In this document: in pieces, positions 30,951-31,004 of the stretch | How the letters are laid out: each line of letters starts with the position of its first letter | How positions within the stretch are numbered: position 1 is the stretch's first letter | Source of the DNA: an uncultured Bacillaceae bacterium | Lineage (GTDB): Bacteria > Bacillota > Bacilli > Bacillales > Amphibacillaceae | Reading direction: 5' to 3' | DNA: 31,004 nucleotides | Assembly: GCA_937925695.1 (NCBI GenBank) | Contig: CALAMD010000011.1 | Location: 1 to 31,004, forward strand | Program-made: the position numbers and the translations under genes | Notes under the pieces: generated by a model | What the model was told of the DNA's origin: nothing | What the model saw: the letters and a program-made list of their open reading frames with translations, nothing else | Databases searched by the model: none

Positions 30951-31004
30951 GCGGGTGTAGTTTAGTGGTAAAACCTCAGCCTTCCAAGCTGATGTCGTGG
31001 GTTC
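30951..31004 (+). tRNA. tRNA-Gly (anticodon UCC), partial, cut by window end
   Basis: The sequence starts GCGGGTG (acceptor strand), then a D-arm with TAGTGGTA, the anticodon arm TCAGC-CTTCCAA-GCTGA with anticodon TCC at 30983-30985, and the T-arm start GTGGGTTC where the window stops. The 3' acceptor strand is outside. It follows a perfect promoter and may be the first gene of a longer tRNA unit. Confidence 0.95.

Noticed and set aside
1..31004. Search for CRISPR arrays, insertion sequences, prophage or defence genes
   Set aside because: No regularly spaced repeats, transposase, integrase, phage structural or restriction genes were seen; apart from the HDAC-HyuA pair the region is conserved backbone.

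Overview
This 31 kb window is a stretch of chromosomal backbone from a low-GC, endospore-forming Firmicute of the Bacillaceae type. The evidence is sspI, gerE and gerM (sporulation and germination genes), a T-box in front of pheST, a Bacillus-type L20 leader in front of infC, and a gene order that follows the B. subtilis infC-pheST-mutS2-trxA-uvrC-sdhCAB-gerE-racE-gerM-rph-ysnAB region. The genus cannot be named from the sequence. The presence of sdhCAB indicates a TCA-cycle, respiring organism.

Layout. 1-60: abruptly GC-rich DNA (45 of 60 bases are G or C), probably an assembly-edge artefact. 86-3071 (minus strand): a two-gene overlapping operon encoding a HyuA-type ASKHA ATPase (hydantoinase/oxoprolinase A family) and a histone-deacetylase-fold amidohydrolase with a C-terminal four-cysteine tail; this is the least ordinary gene pair here. 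3216-4724: promoter, L20 autoregulatory leader, infC (AUU start), rpmI, rplT, terminator. 4824-7219: VTT-domain membrane protein, dimeric-type dUTPase, M42 aminopeptidase. 7272-8263 (minus): lytic transglycosylase and the spore protein gene sspI. 8358-12978: SpoU-family rRNA methyltransferase, then a phenylalanine (UUC) T-box and pheS-pheT. 13138-18253: zapA, cvpA-like yshB, polX, mutS2 and an unlisted 25-codon single-membrane-segment ORF. 18376-20616: trxA (extended -10 promoter, possible Spx element) and uvrC. 20766-21200 (minus): yslB. 21486-24790: sdhCAB with its own promoter and terminator. 24841-25442: a long intergenic stretch with a 12-bp palindrome and competing inverted repeats before an unknown 86-aa membrane protein. 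25582-25806 (minus): gerE. 26044-30528: MarR regulator, racE, gerM, rph, ysnA, ysnB. 30848-31004: a perfect consensus promoter driving tRNA-Gly(UCC), which is cut by the window end.

Most genes are housekeeping: translation (IF3, L35, L20, PheRS, tRNA-Gly, rRNA methylation), RNA and nucleotide quality control (RNase PH, XTP/dITP pyrophosphatase, dUTPase), DNA repair and recombination control (PolX, MutS2, UvrC), cell envelope and division (RacE, ZapA, transglycosylase), redox and respiration (TrxA, SdhCAB) and sporulation (SspI, GerE, GerM). I corrected several start codons by ribosome-binding-site spacing and recalled family N-termini: infC AUU 3530, sspI 8263, ysgA 8358, pheS 9493, polX 14045, uvrC GUG 18826, yslB 21200, gerE UUG 25806, rph 28648, ysnA GUG 29411, ysnB 30016.

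I did not find a defence system, prophage, insertion sequence or CRISPR array. The best candidates for something undescribed are the HDAC-HyuA pair, the structured leader with an operator-like palindrome upstream of the 86-aa membrane protein, and the 25-aa membrane microprotein after mutS2.
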